Origin: Lonsdalea iberica
Lineage (GTDB): Bacteria > Pseudomonadota > Gammaproteobacteria > Enterobacterales > Enterobacteriaceae
NCBI RefSeq assembly: GCF_002111585.1
Contig: NZ_LUTP01000012.1
Coordinates: 1 to 64,000, forward strand
Length of the DNA stretch: 64,000 bases
Direction: 5' to 3'
Shown: positions 54,663 through 64,000 of the stretch, piece by piece
Numbering within the stretch: the first letter of the stretch is position 1
Layout: the number at the start of each line of letters is the position of its first letter
Program-made: the position numbers and the translations under genes
Notes under the pieces: model-generated
Told to the model about the DNA's origin: nothing
Seen by the model: only the letters and a program-made list of their open reading frames with translations
Database searches by the model: none

Positions 54663-55573
54663 ATGCTGTGGTTTAAAAATTTAATGATTTATCGCCTCAG
54701 CCGCGACGTCCGTTTGTCTGCGGACGAAATGGAAAAGCAGCTGGCCTCATTCTCTTTCACGCCGTGCGGCAGTCAGGACATGACCAAAAGCGGTTGGGTG
54801 ACGCCGATGGGCTCCCACAGCGATGCCCTGACGCACGAAGTTAACGGACAAATTTTGATCTGCGCCCGCAAAGAGGAAAAAATCCTGCCGTCGCCGGTCA
54901 TCAAGCAAGCGCTGGAAGCCAAAATCGATAAGCTGGAAAATGAACAGCATCGCAAACTGAAAAAAACCGAGAAAGACGCCCTCAAGGATGAAGTGCTGCA
55001 CAGCTTGCTACCGCGTGCGTTCAGTCGGTTCAGCAGATCTGGCTGTGGATTGATACGGTCAACGGCCTGATTATGGTCGACGCCGCCAGCGCCAAAAAGG
55101 CGGAAGATACGCTGGCGCTGCTGCGCAAAACGCTCGGTTCACTGCCCGTGGTGCCGCTGACGATGGAAAGCCCCATCGAGCTGACGATGACCGAGTGGGT
55201 CCGCTCCGGCACAACGCCGCAAGGTTTCGCGCTGCAAGACGAAGCCGAACTGAAAGCCATTCTGGAAGACGGCGGTATCATCCGCTGCAAGAAGCAAGAC
55301 CTGCTCAGCGACGAAATTGCCGCGCATATCGAAGCGCAAAAACTGGTGACTAAATTGGCGCTGGACTGGCAGGAGCGCGTTCAGTTGATGCTGTGCGACG
55401 ATGGCTCGCTGAAACGCCTGAAATTCTCAGACGAGCTGCGGGAGCAGAATGACGATATCGACCGTGAGGATTTCGCACAGAAATTCGATGCGGATTTCAT
55501 TCTGATGACCGCTGAACTGGCCGCGCTCATCGCTAACCTGATCGAAGCGCTGGGCGGCGAAGCTCCGCGTTGA
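54663..55573 (+). pseudogene. rdgC: Recombination-associated protein RdgC, frameshifted
   Basis: Ring-shaped DNA-binding protein that restrains RecA. The first frame reads [15 protein letters not shown] to RAFSRFS and then leaves frame, ending at 55070. The rest, [16 protein letters not shown] to the end at 55573, is in another frame. Homologues join these directly. One base is missing at about 55034, where one C must serve both AGC and CAG (expected agc cag). With it restored the protein would be about 303 residues, as in E. coli. Probably a sequencing indel in a CC pair. Confidence 0.92.
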
Positions 55574-55598
55574 TCCCTTCCCCCTCTTTCGTTAACAC

Positions 55599-55622
55599 GC
55601 CCCCGCCTGTAGGCGGGGGAAT
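55599..55622. terminator. GC-rich hairpin between convergent rdgC and the chemoreceptor gene
   Basis: CCCCCGCC-TGTA-GGCGGGGG forms an 8-bp stem. T-runs are lacking on the plus side, so it is a probable, not certain, terminator. Confidence 0.55.
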
Positions 55623-55627
55623 AACGA

Positions 55628-57418
55628 TCACAGTTTGAAGTGACCGACCGCCGAATTCAGCTCCTCGGTTTGCGATTGCAGCGAAACGAACGCGGCGGCA
55701 GACTCCTGAACTAACGCCGCATTCTGCTGCACCATCGAGTCCAACTGCGCCATCGCCTTGTTGATCTCCTGAATCCCCCTCATCTGCTCTTCCGATGCAT
55801 GGGTGATCTCTGACATCACCGTCGTGACCGTCGATACGCCGCCGACAATTTCATTCATGGTGCTGCTGGCCTGACGCACCTGCTTCGAGCCTGCGCCCAC
55901 GCTGCGCACCGTGGATTCGATCAGTTCCTTGATCTCTTTTGCCGCCTGAGCGCTGCGCTGAGCAAGCGCTCGCACCTCACCCGCAACGACGGCGAATCCC
56001 CGGCCCTGCTCGCCGGCGCGAGCGGCTTCGACGGCGGCGTTAAGCGCCAGAATATTGGTTTGAAACGCAATGCCGTCAATCACACCGATGATGTCGCCGA
56101 TTTTTCCGGACGCCACCACGATATCGTCCATGGTCACAATCACATCCGAGACCACTTTGCCGCCGCTGCGGGCGTCTTTCGCCAATATTAGTGAGCGCTC
56201 ATTCACATGCTGCGCCGACCCCGCCGACTGGGTGACCGTCGCCGATATCTGTTCCAGCGCCGACGCCGTTTGCTGCAAGCTCGCCGCAGAGGCTTCGGTA
56301 CGAGAGGACAAGTCGTTATTACCCGCGGAAATCTCGTTGGCCGCCATTTGCAGCGAGGCGCTCACATCGCGGATTTGCAGCATAATCATGCTGAGTTTGT
56401 CGACGAAGCGGTTAAACGAGCGTGCGATCTGCGCCACTTCATCATGGCCTTCATCCGGCAAACGCTGGGTCAGGTCATTGGTTCCGTTGCTGATGTCGTC
56501 CATCGCATCACGCACCTGCAGCAGGCGTTTTAGCGACGAATTTACCATCACGCTGACGACAAGCGATCCGAGCAGCGCAATGACCACCAGCGTAATCACC
56601 GACGTCAGAAGCAGCGAATGCATCCCCGCCGTCGCCTGCGCCTTGTCGAGCGCGACGAGCACATACCAGTCCGTTCCCGCGACAGGTCGGGCGAGCACCA
56701 GTTTGTCCACGCCGGAGAGCGTCACCTCGACGGGAGTTTTGGCGGACAGAATGCGATCCAAGGCAACCTCGGGCGCGATGTCATTCAGCGGTTTCATCGT
56801 CAGTTCCGGGTTGGGGTGGGCGATGATGGTGCCGTCGGATTGAATCAGCAGGCCGTAACTTTCGCTCGTGGGATGAATGGCATTGACGTTGGCGATCACA
56901 TTTTTCATCGCCATGTCGCTACCGACAACGCCTTTCAGGGTGCCATTATCGATGACTGGCGCGACAAACGACACCACGATGGTATTGGTCACCATATCCA
57001 CATAAGGTGTGGTCACCAGCGGCTTGCCCTCTTTTACCGCTTGCTGATACCACGGCCGTACCGTCGGGTTATAGTCTGCGGGAATGCCGCCGGTCTCGAC
57101 GAACTTGGCCGTCCCGTTGGCGTAGCCCATATACACGTTAATAAAGTCGCCCGACCGGGTTATCTGCCGGAATATCGGCACAGGATCGTCGCTGCCAGCG
57201 GCGACGTCGTACAACGAGGCCATCATCTGTTTTTTCGATGCCACCCAGTCGCCAATCGCCAGGCTGTGGCTTTCCGTCACGGCAGACAGCATATTATCAA
57301 TGGATTTATCGTTATATTTCCCTGTGACCTGATAATTCAGGAAGGTATTAATGATCAGAGATAAAACGATAATTGCGGTACATACAGCCAAAATACGAGC
57401 GCGTGTAGTTTTGAGCAT
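55628..57418 (-). CDS. Methyl-accepting chemotaxis protein with dCache-type ligand domain
   Basis: Transmembrane chemoreceptor of 596 residues from the ATG at 57418. A first helix ([19 protein letters not shown]) is followed by a periplasmic dCache_1 domain (about 35-275). A second helix near 285-305, a HAMP domain and a long signalling domain with the tip [22 protein letters not shown] follow. The ligand pocket contains Y-x4-R-x-WY ([10 protein letters not shown]), then TPYVD, then GSDMAM, the pattern known for amino-acid-binding dCache receptors. There is no C-terminal pentapeptide for CheR/CheB tethering. The ligand is inferred, not proven. Confidence 0.93.
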   Translation of the reverse strand: MLKTTRARILAVCTAIIVLSLIINTFLNYQVTGKYNDKSIDNMLSAVTESHSLAIGDWVASKKQMMASLYDVAAGSDDPVPIFRQITRSGDFINVYMGYANGTAKFVETGGIPADYNPTVRPWYQQAVKEGKPLVTTPYVDMVTNTIVVSFVAPVIDNGTLKGVVGSDMAMKNVIANVNAIHPTSESYGLLIQSDGTIIAHPNPELTMKPLNDIAPEVALDRILSAKTPVEVTLSGVDKLVLARPVAGTDWYVLVALDKAQATAGMHSLLLTSVITLVVIALLGSLVVSVMVNSSLKRLLQVRDAMDDISNGTNDLTQRLPDEGHDEVAQIARSFNRFVDKLSMIMLQIRDVSASLQMAANEISAGNNDLSSRTEASAASLQQTASALEQISATVTQSAGSAQHVNERSLILAKDARSGGKVVSDVIVTMDDIVVASGKIGDIIGVIDGIAFQTNILALNAAVEAARAGEQGRGFAVVAGEVRALAQRSAQAAKEIKELIESTVRSVGAGSKQVRQASSTMNEIVGGVSTVTTVMSEITHASEEQMRGIQEINKAMAQLDSMVQQNAALVQESAAAFVSLQSQTEELNSAVGHFKL

Positions 57419-57724
57419 AGTAGTCAACCATTTGTAATAACGATTTGAATATCCAATATAATTTCTCAATTAAATCCCAGAGAATTTCTTTTCTTTATCG
57501 ATTAGGCCAGCGTTCTTTTTTTTCCTCCTGATACCCCCATCCCCTCCCGCGCGGCTGCGGGCCCCTTCAGCAAAATACAACGTAAGGAAATTTATTCACA
57601 GCGTTATGTCCTTTTTTATATAAGAAAATCACACTAAAATCGATAAATCAGGCGTCCGAAAAACCCTTTAATAAAAATAGAACACCGCGTTACATAGGCA
57701 ATTTTTATATTTCACTAAAGCGAG

Positions 57725-57751
57725 TAAAGTTTTTATTTTGGCTGCCGATAA
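57725..57751 (+). promoter_or_regulatory. Sigma-28 (FliA) promoter
   Basis: TAAAGTTT, 11 bases, GCCGATAA is an exact match to the FliA consensus in both boxes and spacing. It points rightwards, away from the chemoreceptor gene and towards a region without a plus-strand gene. The reverse complement does not fit, so it cannot drive the chemoreceptor. Confidence 0.8.
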
Positions 57752-57881
57752 TGCGCCGAGAAAAATATCAACTCAAAGATCACTGAGTGATAATGAAATA
57801 GTGTTACGTCGTTATTTAATTTATTTCGTTACGCGAGAAATACCATTCGACGCATAAACTCAGAAATAATCACTTCCATGG

Positions 57882-57917
57882 AAAATGCGTTCAGAGAAAA
57901 AATGCGTTCAGAGAAAA
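57882..57917 (+). repeat. 17-bp tandem duplication
   Basis: AAAATGCGTTCAGAGAA is present twice head to tail with a 17-base period. Too short to suggest a mobile element; probably replication slippage. Confidence 0.75.
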
Positions 57918-58003
57918 GGGATGACGCGCGGACGCTGACCGCGGTGCGGTGTAAGGGACAGTAGGGGTGAATAATACACGGGCTGAGACAGCGGCTTCGG
58001 CGC

Positions 58004-58032
58004 GGCGGACACCGTGTCTGACGGTGTCCGCC
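58004..58032 (-). terminator. Long hairpin downstream of ppnP
   Basis: GGCGGACACCGT and ACGGTGTCCGCC form a perfect 12-bp stem with a 5-base loop, 16 bases after the ppnP stop. There is no U-tract, but stem strength and place suggest termination or 3'-end protection. On the plus strand it could also end a transcript from the FliA promoter. Confidence 0.55.
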
Positions 58033-58048
58033 TATCAGACGACCTGAA

Positions 58049-58333
58049 TTAGAGGTATTTGCACAGATAGGCCGTCGGTTCGGCGACCTGCAGATTAAAC
58101 TCGCTATGCCCCGGCACAGAGAACATCTCCCCCGCGGAGAACAGCTGCCATTCCACCGCACCCGGCAGAAGGACATTCAACGCGCCGCTGATGACCGTCA
58201 TTTCTTCGGCCTGACCCGTGCCGAAGGTGTATTCACCTTCCGCCATCACCCCTACGCTCGCGCGGCCATCGGTGCTGTTGTCAAAGCCAACCGATTTTAC
58301 TTTTCCTGAGAAATACTCGTTCACCTGCAGCAT
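58049..58333 (-). CDS. ppnP: Pyrimidine/purine nucleoside phosphorylase
   Basis: Small cupin enzyme (94 residues, E. coli YaiE 94) that phosphorolyses several nucleosides. Conserved [20 protein letters not shown] and [22 protein letters not shown] are visible. It lies 85 bases downstream of aroL on the same strand; aroM and yaiA, between them in E. coli, are absent. Confidence 0.95.
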   Translation of the reverse strand: MLQVNEYFSGKVKSVGFDNSTDGRASVGVMAEGEYTFGTGQAEEMTVISGALNVLLPGAVEWQLFSAGEMFSVPGHSEFNLQVAEPTAYLCKYL

Positions 58334-58418
58334 ACAAACATCCTCTTATCTAACCGTCATCGTGTTATGAAAGATCATCCTGGAGCAAAGCCGCATCGGC
58401 TGTCGCCGCGACGCGGGC

Positions 58419-58940
58419 TCAGGCCACCGCCATCCTGAGCGCCTGCAATACGTCCGCAACGATGGAGTCAGGGGGCCGCGTCGCATCAATAACGTGGTGC
58501 GCGACGGACTGATAAAGCGCCTCACGCTCTGCCAGTACCGCCGCCATTTCCGCCGCGATTGGACGCCCCGTCAGCGTTGGCCGTTGTTCGGCCAGAGGGT
58601 CGGCGACCAGCCGTTGGGCCAATAGCCCTGCAGGCGCATGCAGGTAAATGACGCTTCCCTGCGCCTGCATATAGCGGCAATTGTCGTCCAGCAGCACAAT
58701 GCCGCCGCCGGTGGCAATCACGCATTCAGGCTGCGTTACCGCCTGAAGTGCGGCACTTTCACGGCGGCGAAAACCCGGCCAGCCTTCCTGTGCTACGACA
58801 TCAGCTACCGTCATTTGGCTGGTTTCCTGCATGAAAATGTCGGTATCAACGAACTGATAGCCGAGCGCGCGCGCCAGCGCCCCGCCCACGGTAGTTTTGC
58901 CACAGCCTCTGGCGCCAACCATAAAAATCGGTCGTGTCAT
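58419..58940 (-). CDS. aroL: Shikimate kinase II
   Basis: Phosphorylates shikimate in aromatic amino acid synthesis. It has 173 residues (E. coli 174). Walker [13 protein letters not shown] is at residues 8-19, DTD at about 32-34 binds metal, and IATGGGIVL and RPTLTGRP are shikimate/lid motifs. Assigned to AroL over AroK by [17 protein letters not shown] and the neighbouring ppnP. I see no clear TyrR box upstream. Confidence 0.94.
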   Translation of the reverse strand: MTRPIFMVGARGCGKTTVGGALARALGYQFVDTDIFMQETSQMTVADVVAQEGWPGFRRRESAALQAVTQPECVIATGGGIVLLDDNCRYMQAQGSVIYLHAPAGLLAQRLVADPLAEQRPTLTGRPIAAEMAAVLAEREALYQSVAHHVIDATRPPDSIVADVLQALRMAVA

Positions 58941-59257
58941 GTAACGACGAGTCCTTAATTAATCATAGAACCTATCCCACAAGGCGTTATTGCCGCCGCC
59001 ACTCTGGATACAAACGGTGCCGAGCGCCCGGCGCGCATGTGGATGTACGTGAGGGTTTCGAGCACCGCTTGGCCTGGAATAACAGGTAGTATCGCCCGCA
59101 TGGAAGAAGCGCTTAGTCGACGGCCACCACATCAGCCGTCTTCTGTCATACCAAGAGCTGAATCATACAAGCAAAGCGGGGGAATAAGAATATCGAACGG
59201 CAGCAACACGGCAAGGACACAAACGGCAACGAAGAGCCGAGAGGAAAATGCGGCTTG
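58941..59257. other. aroL-yojI intergenic region (317 bases)
   Basis: It holds the upstream region of aroL and the downstream end of the exporter gene. I see no supported gene, terminator or repeat. Confidence 0.5.
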
Positions 59258-60916
59258 TCAGCGCGAGTCCCCTTCCTGGCGACGGTTGATCCTCGCGACG
59301 GCATCGCGGCTCGCATCTGCACGAGCCTTTCCGGTCAGTTCCACCAGTTGACCGGCGCGCATCTCCAGTAATCGATCCGCCTGACCGAAATAGTGATCGT
59401 CGTGACTGATGGCGACCACCGTTTTACCTTCGGCCATCAGATGCGGCAACAGCACCTGATAAAACACGCGTCGAAACTGAGGATCCTGATCTGCGGCCCA
59501 CTCGTCCAACAGCAGGATCTCTCGCTGCTCTGCCAGCGCCAGCAGCAAAGCGACCCGTTTCCGCTGTCCCTGAGACAGCGACAAGTCCGCGATCTGGGTC
59601 CCGTTTAACCGCAGTTTGTCCTGCATACTGAGACGTTCCACCCAGCGCTCGATGAGCGCCGTTGGCGGCGCTTCGCCTTGCGGTCCCATCAAACGGTCAA
59701 ACAGGTGACAATCGGTAAAGACCGCCGAAAACAGCGCCTGATAGTCCGGCAACGAGACCGGATTGCCATCCAACATAATTTGTCCGCTGACCGGCGTATA
59801 CAGCCCGGTTAACAGCATCGCCAGCGTGGATTTTCCGCTGCCGTTGCCGCCGATGACAAACAGCTGTTCGCCGCGCTGGATACGCACGTTGATCGGGCCG
59901 ACCTCGAAGCCGGACTGACCATAGCGGAAGCGGACGTCGCGTAGCTCGATGGACTGCCAGTGCTGGGGAGCGGCAAACGCCGGAAAACCGTCCTGATAAG
60001 GGTTTAGCTTGAGCCGACGCAGCTTATCGAACGCCACCTGTGCGCTGAGCAACGTCGGCAACGCGCCGACCGCCTGCAACAAGGGCGTGCGCAGGAACAA
60101 CAGCGTCAGCGAATAAGTCGCGGCCACCGTGTTGTCCGCCCATCCGAGACCGTTGGCCATGAAGAAGGCCGCGCCGATCGTGCCCAGCATCATAATGTTC
60201 GACCAATTAATCGCGCTGAGATGGTAGGAGTCGGCACGCACGATATGGTGCTGATACTCCCTGGCGTGCTGTTGATAATCTTCTTCGTACAGCCGCTGAG
60301 CGCGGTCCCGATTCAGCGCCAGCTCCTTGCATCCCGAAATGACCTGCTCATAGTCTTCGTGCAGGCTATCTTCCATTTCCCTCACGCGGTTGAAATGACG
60401 GTAAACGCGCGAGACCAGCCAATATCCGCCCCAAATCGTGATCGTCACCCACAGTGTGGTGAACAACATCATGCGCGGCGACAACCACGCCAGATAACAG
60501 GCCGCGCCGACGGTCAGCACAACGCCCTGCACCAGTTCAGGCAGGCGAACGAAGGCGATTGTGATACTGCGGATATCGTTAGAGAGACTGGCCAGCAGCT
60601 GAGCATGGCCGATGTGGTTCATGCGCTCCAGGCTGGTATCCAGAATGCGTTTGATCAGCTGCCCGCGCATACGGCTGACGAAATGGTGTCCCAACAGCGT
60701 CAGCGCCAGTTGGGCGCCCAGAGTGACCGCCATCAGAAGCAGCAGTAATCCCAGAAACTGCGGTAACACCCAAAGATCTGAATGCGAGTTGGCAATCAAC
60801 CGCTGGTTAATGAACGCGATCAGACCAATGCCCAGCGCCGCGCTGGCCAGACTCAGAAGGATGACGGCGATGAAAGGCCAGCGATATAGCCGGTAAACAA
60901 GGTGAATCAGCTCCAT
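59258..60916 (-). CDS. yojI: YojI-type ABC exporter (fused membrane and ATPase domains)
   Basis: Half-size ABC exporter, 552 residues from the ATG at 60916 (E. coli YojI 547); another in-frame ATG at 60928 is possible. Six N-terminal helices precede the ATPase. Walker A is [12 protein letters not shown], the signature [19 protein letters not shown] is the SQGQ variant of this family, and Walker B is [14 protein letters not shown]. coli YojI exports microcin J25 and cysteine; close relatives export cyclic peptides and siderophores. No peptide-precursor or synthetase gene is adjacent, so a general efflux role is likelier. Confidence 0.88.
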   Translation of the reverse strand: MELIHLVYRLYRWPFIAVILLSLASAALGIGLIAFINQRLIANSHSDLWVLPQFLGLLLLLMAVTLGAQLALTLLGHHFVSRMRGQLIKRILDTSLERMNHIGHAQLLASLSNDIRSITIAFVRLPELVQGVVLTVGAACYLAWLSPRMMLFTTLWVTITIWGGYWLVSRVYRHFNRVREMEDSLHEDYEQVISGCKELALNRDRAQRLYEEDYQQHAREYQHHIVRADSYHLSAINWSNIMMLGTIGAAFFMANGLGWADNTVAATYSLTLLFLRTPLLQAVGALPTLLSAQVAFDKLRRLKLNPYQDGFPAFAAPQHWQSIELRDVRFRYGQSGFEVGPINVRIQRGEQLFVIGGNGSGKSTLAMLLTGLYTPVSGQIMLDGNPVSLPDYQALFSAVFTDCHLFDRLMGPQGEAPPTALIERWVERLSMQDKLRLNGTQIADLSLSQGQRKRVALLLALAEQREILLLDEWAADQDPQFRRVFYQVLLPHLMAEGKTVVAISHDDHYFGQADRLLEMRAGQLVELTGKARADASRDAVARINRRQEGDSR

Positions 60917-61043
60917 GGGATCCCGCATGATGAGAAGTTAGATGCAGCCAGTTTAGTTAGCGGTAAAACGATATCAATCAGTTATTGCAGGCGGCCGCGG
61001 ATAGCGCCGCCTTTCACGATGTGATTCGCTTAGGTTCTCTGAC

Positions 61044-62153
61044 TTAATCGGGGATCGTCCAGACGGTTTTCGCGATGTCGACGACGTGCTTGAGCTTAGC
61101 CCACTGCTGCGCTTCACTCAGGACGGAGTCCCGGTTTCTGGAGGCGAAACCACAGGTTGGGCTCAACGCCAGCCTGCGCAGCGGCATATAAAGGGAGGCC
61201 GTATTGACCGCCATGATGACCCGCGAGGGGTCCTCCAACTCTGCCTGCCGGCTGCTCACAATCCCGAGTACGACCTGCTGACTGGTGGCATAACGGAGCA
61301 ATTCCAGTTCCGCCGGACGGCGGTCGTCATATTCCACCATTACGCCATCGACCTGCGCGTGTGCCATCGCGTAGGCCATGGCGTTCAACCCGTCGTCATA
61401 GCGCCAGTTGCCGGAAAACGCGCCCCGGCACAGATGCAGGCTGACATACATATCTTCCGGTTTGTCCACCAGCGCCTGATTCAGCGTGTGGATACACAGT
61501 TCCAGCAGGGACGTCGGATCGTATCCCCGGCTTTGCTCGCGCGCGATGACGGCGCAGTCGGAGAGATAAGCCCACATCATGTCATCCAGCTGTAGATAGC
61601 GGCAGCCGGCGTCATAAAAGGCCCGTATCGCCTGACGATAGGCGTTCGACAACGCACTGCCGTATGCCTCAAGCGAGGGATAACACGCGTTGTTACGCAG
61701 GGAGGGATGCAGGAGCATGGTCGGGCTGGGCAGCGTCTGCTTGGCCAGCAGTTTAGAATCATGCCTAATCGTCTGATGAAGAAAGCGAAAATGCGCCAGG
61801 AACGGGTGCGACGCATCGAATGCAATCTCCCCCACAACCTCAATGCCGCTCGCGATCGGCTTTTCTTCGGCAGGCTGAGTAGAGAGTCGCTGGATCCCCG
61901 GAAGGTGCTCGAAGAAATCGGTCTGCCAGCAGACGCGCCTGAGTTCGCCGTCGGTGAGAATACGCAATCCGCAGGCTTTCTGCTGGTCTATCGCCCGCAC
62001 GATTTCTTCGTCTTCGATCTCGGTCAACGCGTCGCGACAAAGCCTTCCCTGCTCCCAATCCTGACGCGCTTGGCGTAGCCGCGGCGGGCATACAAAGCTA
62101 CCGATATGTTCGGCATGGAAAGGCGGGGACAGCTTGTGAATGGTACGACTCAT
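61044..62153 (-). CDS. Cobalamin-independent methionine synthase (MetE C-terminal)-like protein, copy 2
   Basis: A 369-residue paralogue of the protein at 46012-47118. The zinc ligands are kept: His-Leu-Cys in SLHLCRGAFS, Glu in VMVEYDD and Cys in SPTCGFAS. The core GCRYLQLDD is shared by both copies. Divergence between the copies is large, so this is not a recent duplication. No met-box-like sequence was seen upstream. Substrate specificity may differ; S-methyl-cysteine or methionine-recycling roles are possible for the family but not shown here. Confidence 0.83.
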   Translation of the reverse strand: MSRTIHKLSPPFHAEHIGSFVCPPRLRQARQDWEQGRLCRDALTEIEDEEIVRAIDQQKACGLRILTDGELRRVCWQTDFFEHLPGIQRLSTQPAEEKPIASGIEVVGEIAFDASHPFLAHFRFLHQTIRHDSKLLAKQTLPSPTMLLHPSLRNNACYPSLEAYGSALSNAYRQAIRAFYDAGCRYLQLDDMMWAYLSDCAVIAREQSRGYDPTSLLELCIHTLNQALVDKPEDMYVSLHLCRGAFSGNWRYDDGLNAMAYAMAHAQVDGVMVEYDDRRPAELELLRYATSQQVVLGIVSSRQAELEDPSRVIMAVNTASLYMPLRRLALSPTCGFASRNRDSVLSEAQQWAKLKHVVDIAKTVWTIPD

Positions 62154-62901
62154 GAAAACGGATCCTTTTTGATTAACTGCCGTGTTTTGCGCTTCTCTGC
62201 GCTCTGTTTTTACGCAACGGCCATCACCAGGGCCGCATTGACTGGTGGCATCGCCCTTTCTGGGCAGCTGTCCCCCGTTTCTTGTGCGGTGGGTAATGAC
62301 AAAACATTGCTTAACTTATTGAAGTTATTGATATGAGTCACGTTAAGTAATTATTTTTTTTGAAACAAAAAGATCCGCCTTTTCACCGAGTCCATGACTG
62401 GGAGATTCGGTATCGAAGAGTGAAAATAGGAACAACGTCGAATACACCGGGGGCGAATAAGGCGGTCAGGCAACTTAATTCAGCTAAGGATACTCGAAGA
62501 AGCGCGGTGAAGTCGTCGGACTTCCGGCGGTAGTGTCTGGTATTGGTGAGTGAAACGAAATAACGCAGCGCGTGTTGCTCACGACCTCGGCGACAAATTA
62601 TTCACCCGACGATGAGATAAAAAAAGCGGACCGAAATAGCGGTCCGCCAACAACAACGTTAATAACACGATTAATAACAACTAGGCGCTTAATATGAAGA
62701 TTTGCAGGTGGCTAATGACACAGTAAACAAGGCCGATCGTCAAAAGGATAGATGCTGATATTCCGGTCGCCGTTTAAAACGTCGATTCCTGTGATGCAAT
62801 GCGAAAGTCGATCTACATCAGTTGTTATGCCTGACCGGCCGGATTCGTTTTTATCCAGAACGCGAGCTCCCCTAACGGGATTGCGAACAACCAAGCTATC
62901 G
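62154..62901. other. Gene-free region between MetE-like copy 2 and the hypothetical gene (748 bases)
   Basis: It contains the upstream region of the MetE-like gene and a strong minus-strand terminator (62619-62647). A 60-codon minus-strand frame after the hypothetical gene starts with TTG without a ribosome binding site and is not accepted. Composition is mixed; no repeat or mobile remnant was recognised. Confidence 0.5.
62619..62647 (-). terminator. Rho-independent terminator downstream of the hypothetical gene
   Basis: GCGGACCG-AAATAG-CGGTCCGC is a perfect 8-bp stem with a seven-U tract on the minus strand. It is 255 bases after the stop of the 62902-63528 gene, leaving a long 3' untranslated region. 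Confidence 0.88.
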
Positions 62902-63528
62902 TTAGGCGTTCGTCGAAGAGACCTCAGAAGACCCGACGACTCCCCAGGCCATTTCGTCCGACCCTCCCCCCATCATCTGCTGAATCTTTTCGTAAATTTC
63001 AGCGGCGGAGAGGCCTTTATATATCCCTTTGCTATAGAAGCTGAACATATCGCTGTCCGCACTACTGCTGTCTTGCCCCATCTTCACCAGCTCTTCGGTG
63101 GTGACCGGTTCGCCGGAGAAGGCGTCGTACGCTTCCCAGCTCCCGTCGGGATAACTGATCATCGACACCAACGTGCCGCCGAACATCGGGATCCCATTGA
63201 TCATTTGTAGAGAGCGTTCAAGCGAGTCGGACTGCTCTTCCTCTTTGTCGTCCTTAGCCTGCTGAGCTTCTCGGGACTGGAGTTGGGCCTCGAGATCTTC
63301 CAGCCGCTCATCGGTCGTCTGCGTTAAATCAGACGCGCTCGCCGTCCCCGTGGTGAACGTCTGTGTGGAAGCGTCGCTGAAGCTTGTTCCCGTCTGACTG
63401 CTCAGCGGAAAACCGCCCGTGCTACTCGCCGTGGATGACCCGTTATTATTCGCCGCGCTAATTGATGCCACGAGGGGATAATAAGGCTTAATATTTTGAC
63501 TGTGCGCCTCTATACTCGATATAGCCAC
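62902..63528 (-). CDS. Hypothetical cysteine-free, Ser/Thr-rich acidic protein
   Basis: I do not recognise this 208-residue protein. It starts with GTG, supported by AAGGAG 7 bases upstream. The first ~65 residues are rich in Ser, Thr, Ala, Asn and Gly with no signal peptide. Residues about 68-105 are highly charged and likely coiled coil (RLEDLEAQLQSREAQQ). A compact C-terminal part contains ISYPDGSWEAYDAFSGEP, a Gly/Met-rich patch and a Ser-rich end. There is no cysteine and no membrane helix. A disordered polar N-terminus and lack of Cys are seen in type III-secreted effectors and harpins, but also in other proteins. Function unknown. Confidence 0.7.
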   Translation of the reverse strand: MAISSIEAHSQNIKPYYPLVASISAANNNGSSTASSTGGFPLSSQTGTSFSDASTQTFTTGTASASDLTQTTDERLEDLEAQLQSREAQQAKDDKEEEQSDSLERSLQMINGIPMFGGTLVSMISYPDGSWEAYDAFSGEPVTTEELVKMGQDSSSADSDMFSFYSKGIYKGLSAAEIYEKIQQMMGGGSDEMAWGVVGSSEVSSTNA

Positions 63529-64000
63529 AATACGTCTCCTTGTTATATTTCAATTAATGCCATCACACCGTAAAAACGACGAGTTATCGTAATAACTAAC
63601 ACCAAAGTATTGAAATAAAGTTCAAATGCTTCCATCCCGAAAGCGATTATTGATAATGCGAACAGGCTCCTGGTGGCGAATATCAAACAGCAGAGAAATT
63701 AGGTTCAACCGTCACCTTGGCGTGAAAGAACATCATGTATAAGGACGGCTGACATCAGAGTAAAAAAAGTCTGTTCTCTAAAATATATCGGCTAATGCAT
63801 TTTTTCGTTAAGACTAAAAAAGAATAAAAATAGAGGATTCATGGCATATGACATTATTTCCCCGTTACGTCACTTCCCCGTAGAAAGCGGGTGTCATGTT
63901 GCTGTTTTACGCTGTTGTTATTGTTTCCGCCCACAACTCACCGCTTAAAGATAATACGCGATGTGCTCCCGCGCCATTTCGGCTCACTATTTTTTCCTTT
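63529..64000. other. AT-rich intergenic region at the right edge (472 bases)
   Basis: It carries the promoter region of the hypothetical gene. No coding frame, terminator or known box was identified. The stretch is AT-rich compared with the genes around it. Confidence 0.5.

Larger units (their letters stand above)
57419..58048. other. Gene-free AT-rich region with an orphan FliA promoter (630 bases)
   Basis: No credible gene on either strand. It contains a perfect-looking sigma-28 promoter pointing right (57725-57751) and a 17-bp tandem duplication (57882-57917). A long hairpin (58004-58032) lies near the end of ppnP. A 28-codon frame from 57879 passes through the duplication and has no clear ribosome binding site. 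The region may be the remains of a flagellar-regulon gene or encode a small RNA. Confidence 0.5.

Noticed and set aside
57419-57725. FliA promoter for the chemoreceptor gene on the minus strand
   Set aside because: The only -10-like GATAA on that strand lacks a matching -35 at the right distance.
57879-57962. 28-codon frame downstream of the FliA promoter
   Set aside because: It is built on a 17-bp tandem duplication and lacks a convincing ribosome binding site; kept only as part of the region description.
62712-62894. 60-codon minus-strand frame just after the hypothetical gene
   Set aside because: TTG start without a Shine-Dalgarno sequence and no recognisable features; the terminator downstream is better explained by the upstream gene.

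Overview
The window is chromosomal backbone DNA of a gammaproteobacterium in the order Enterobacterales. Gene order follows the E. coli clpX to aroL region closely: clpX-clpP-tig-bolA / yajG-ampG-cyoABCDE-yajR / yajQ-panE-yajL-thiI / xseB-ispA-dxs-pgpA-thiL-nusB-ribH-ribD-nrdR / yajI-secF-secD-yajC-tgt-queA-acpH / proY-brnQ-phoR-phoB / sbcD-sbcC-rdgC / ppnP-aroL. Protein divergence and accessory genes recall soft-rot and tree-pathogen relatives (Pectobacteriaceae such as Brenneria, Lonsdalea, Dickeya). That family-level guess is inference. No phage, IS element, CRISPR array, tRNA or rRNA was seen.

Region by region: 1-4.2 kb holds protein quality control (clpX cut by the left edge, clpP, tig, bolA), all on the minus strand. 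4.5-13.4 kb holds a lipoprotein gene, the muropeptide permease, the cytochrome bo3 oxidase operon and yajR on the plus strand. 13.4-20.4 kb is an accessory block: a solute-binding protein, a fused permease/ATPase and a PutA without its DNA-binding domain, preceded by a good sigma-54 promoter match and an NtrC-like palindrome. 20.4-31.6 kb carries folate/pantothenate, thiamine, isoprenoid, phospholipid and riboflavin genes. 31.7-34.8 kb is a Mg2+ transport unit with PhoP box, MgtL-type leader peptide, two mutually exclusive RNA stems and mgtA. 35-42 kb holds Sec and queuosine genes. 42-47 kb has a peroxiredoxin, two amino-acid carriers and a MetE-like enzyme. 47-55.6 kb has phoBR, sbcDC and rdgC. 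55.6-64 kb is the least conserved part: an amino-acid-type chemoreceptor, an orphan FliA promoter, ppnP, aroL, a YojI-type exporter, a second MetE-like gene and an unrecognised cysteine-free protein.

Four otherwise well-conserved genes (cyoA, pgpA, yajC, rdgC) have lost reading frame by missing one or two bases, in most cases in short homopolymers. Several are needed for normal growth in relatives and everything around them is intact, so base-calling or assembly indels are the simplest explanation. Functionally the most interesting parts are the apparent nitrogen-controlled amino-acid uptake and PutA block, the MgtL/mgtA leader, and the orphan sigma-28 promoter facing a region with no gene.
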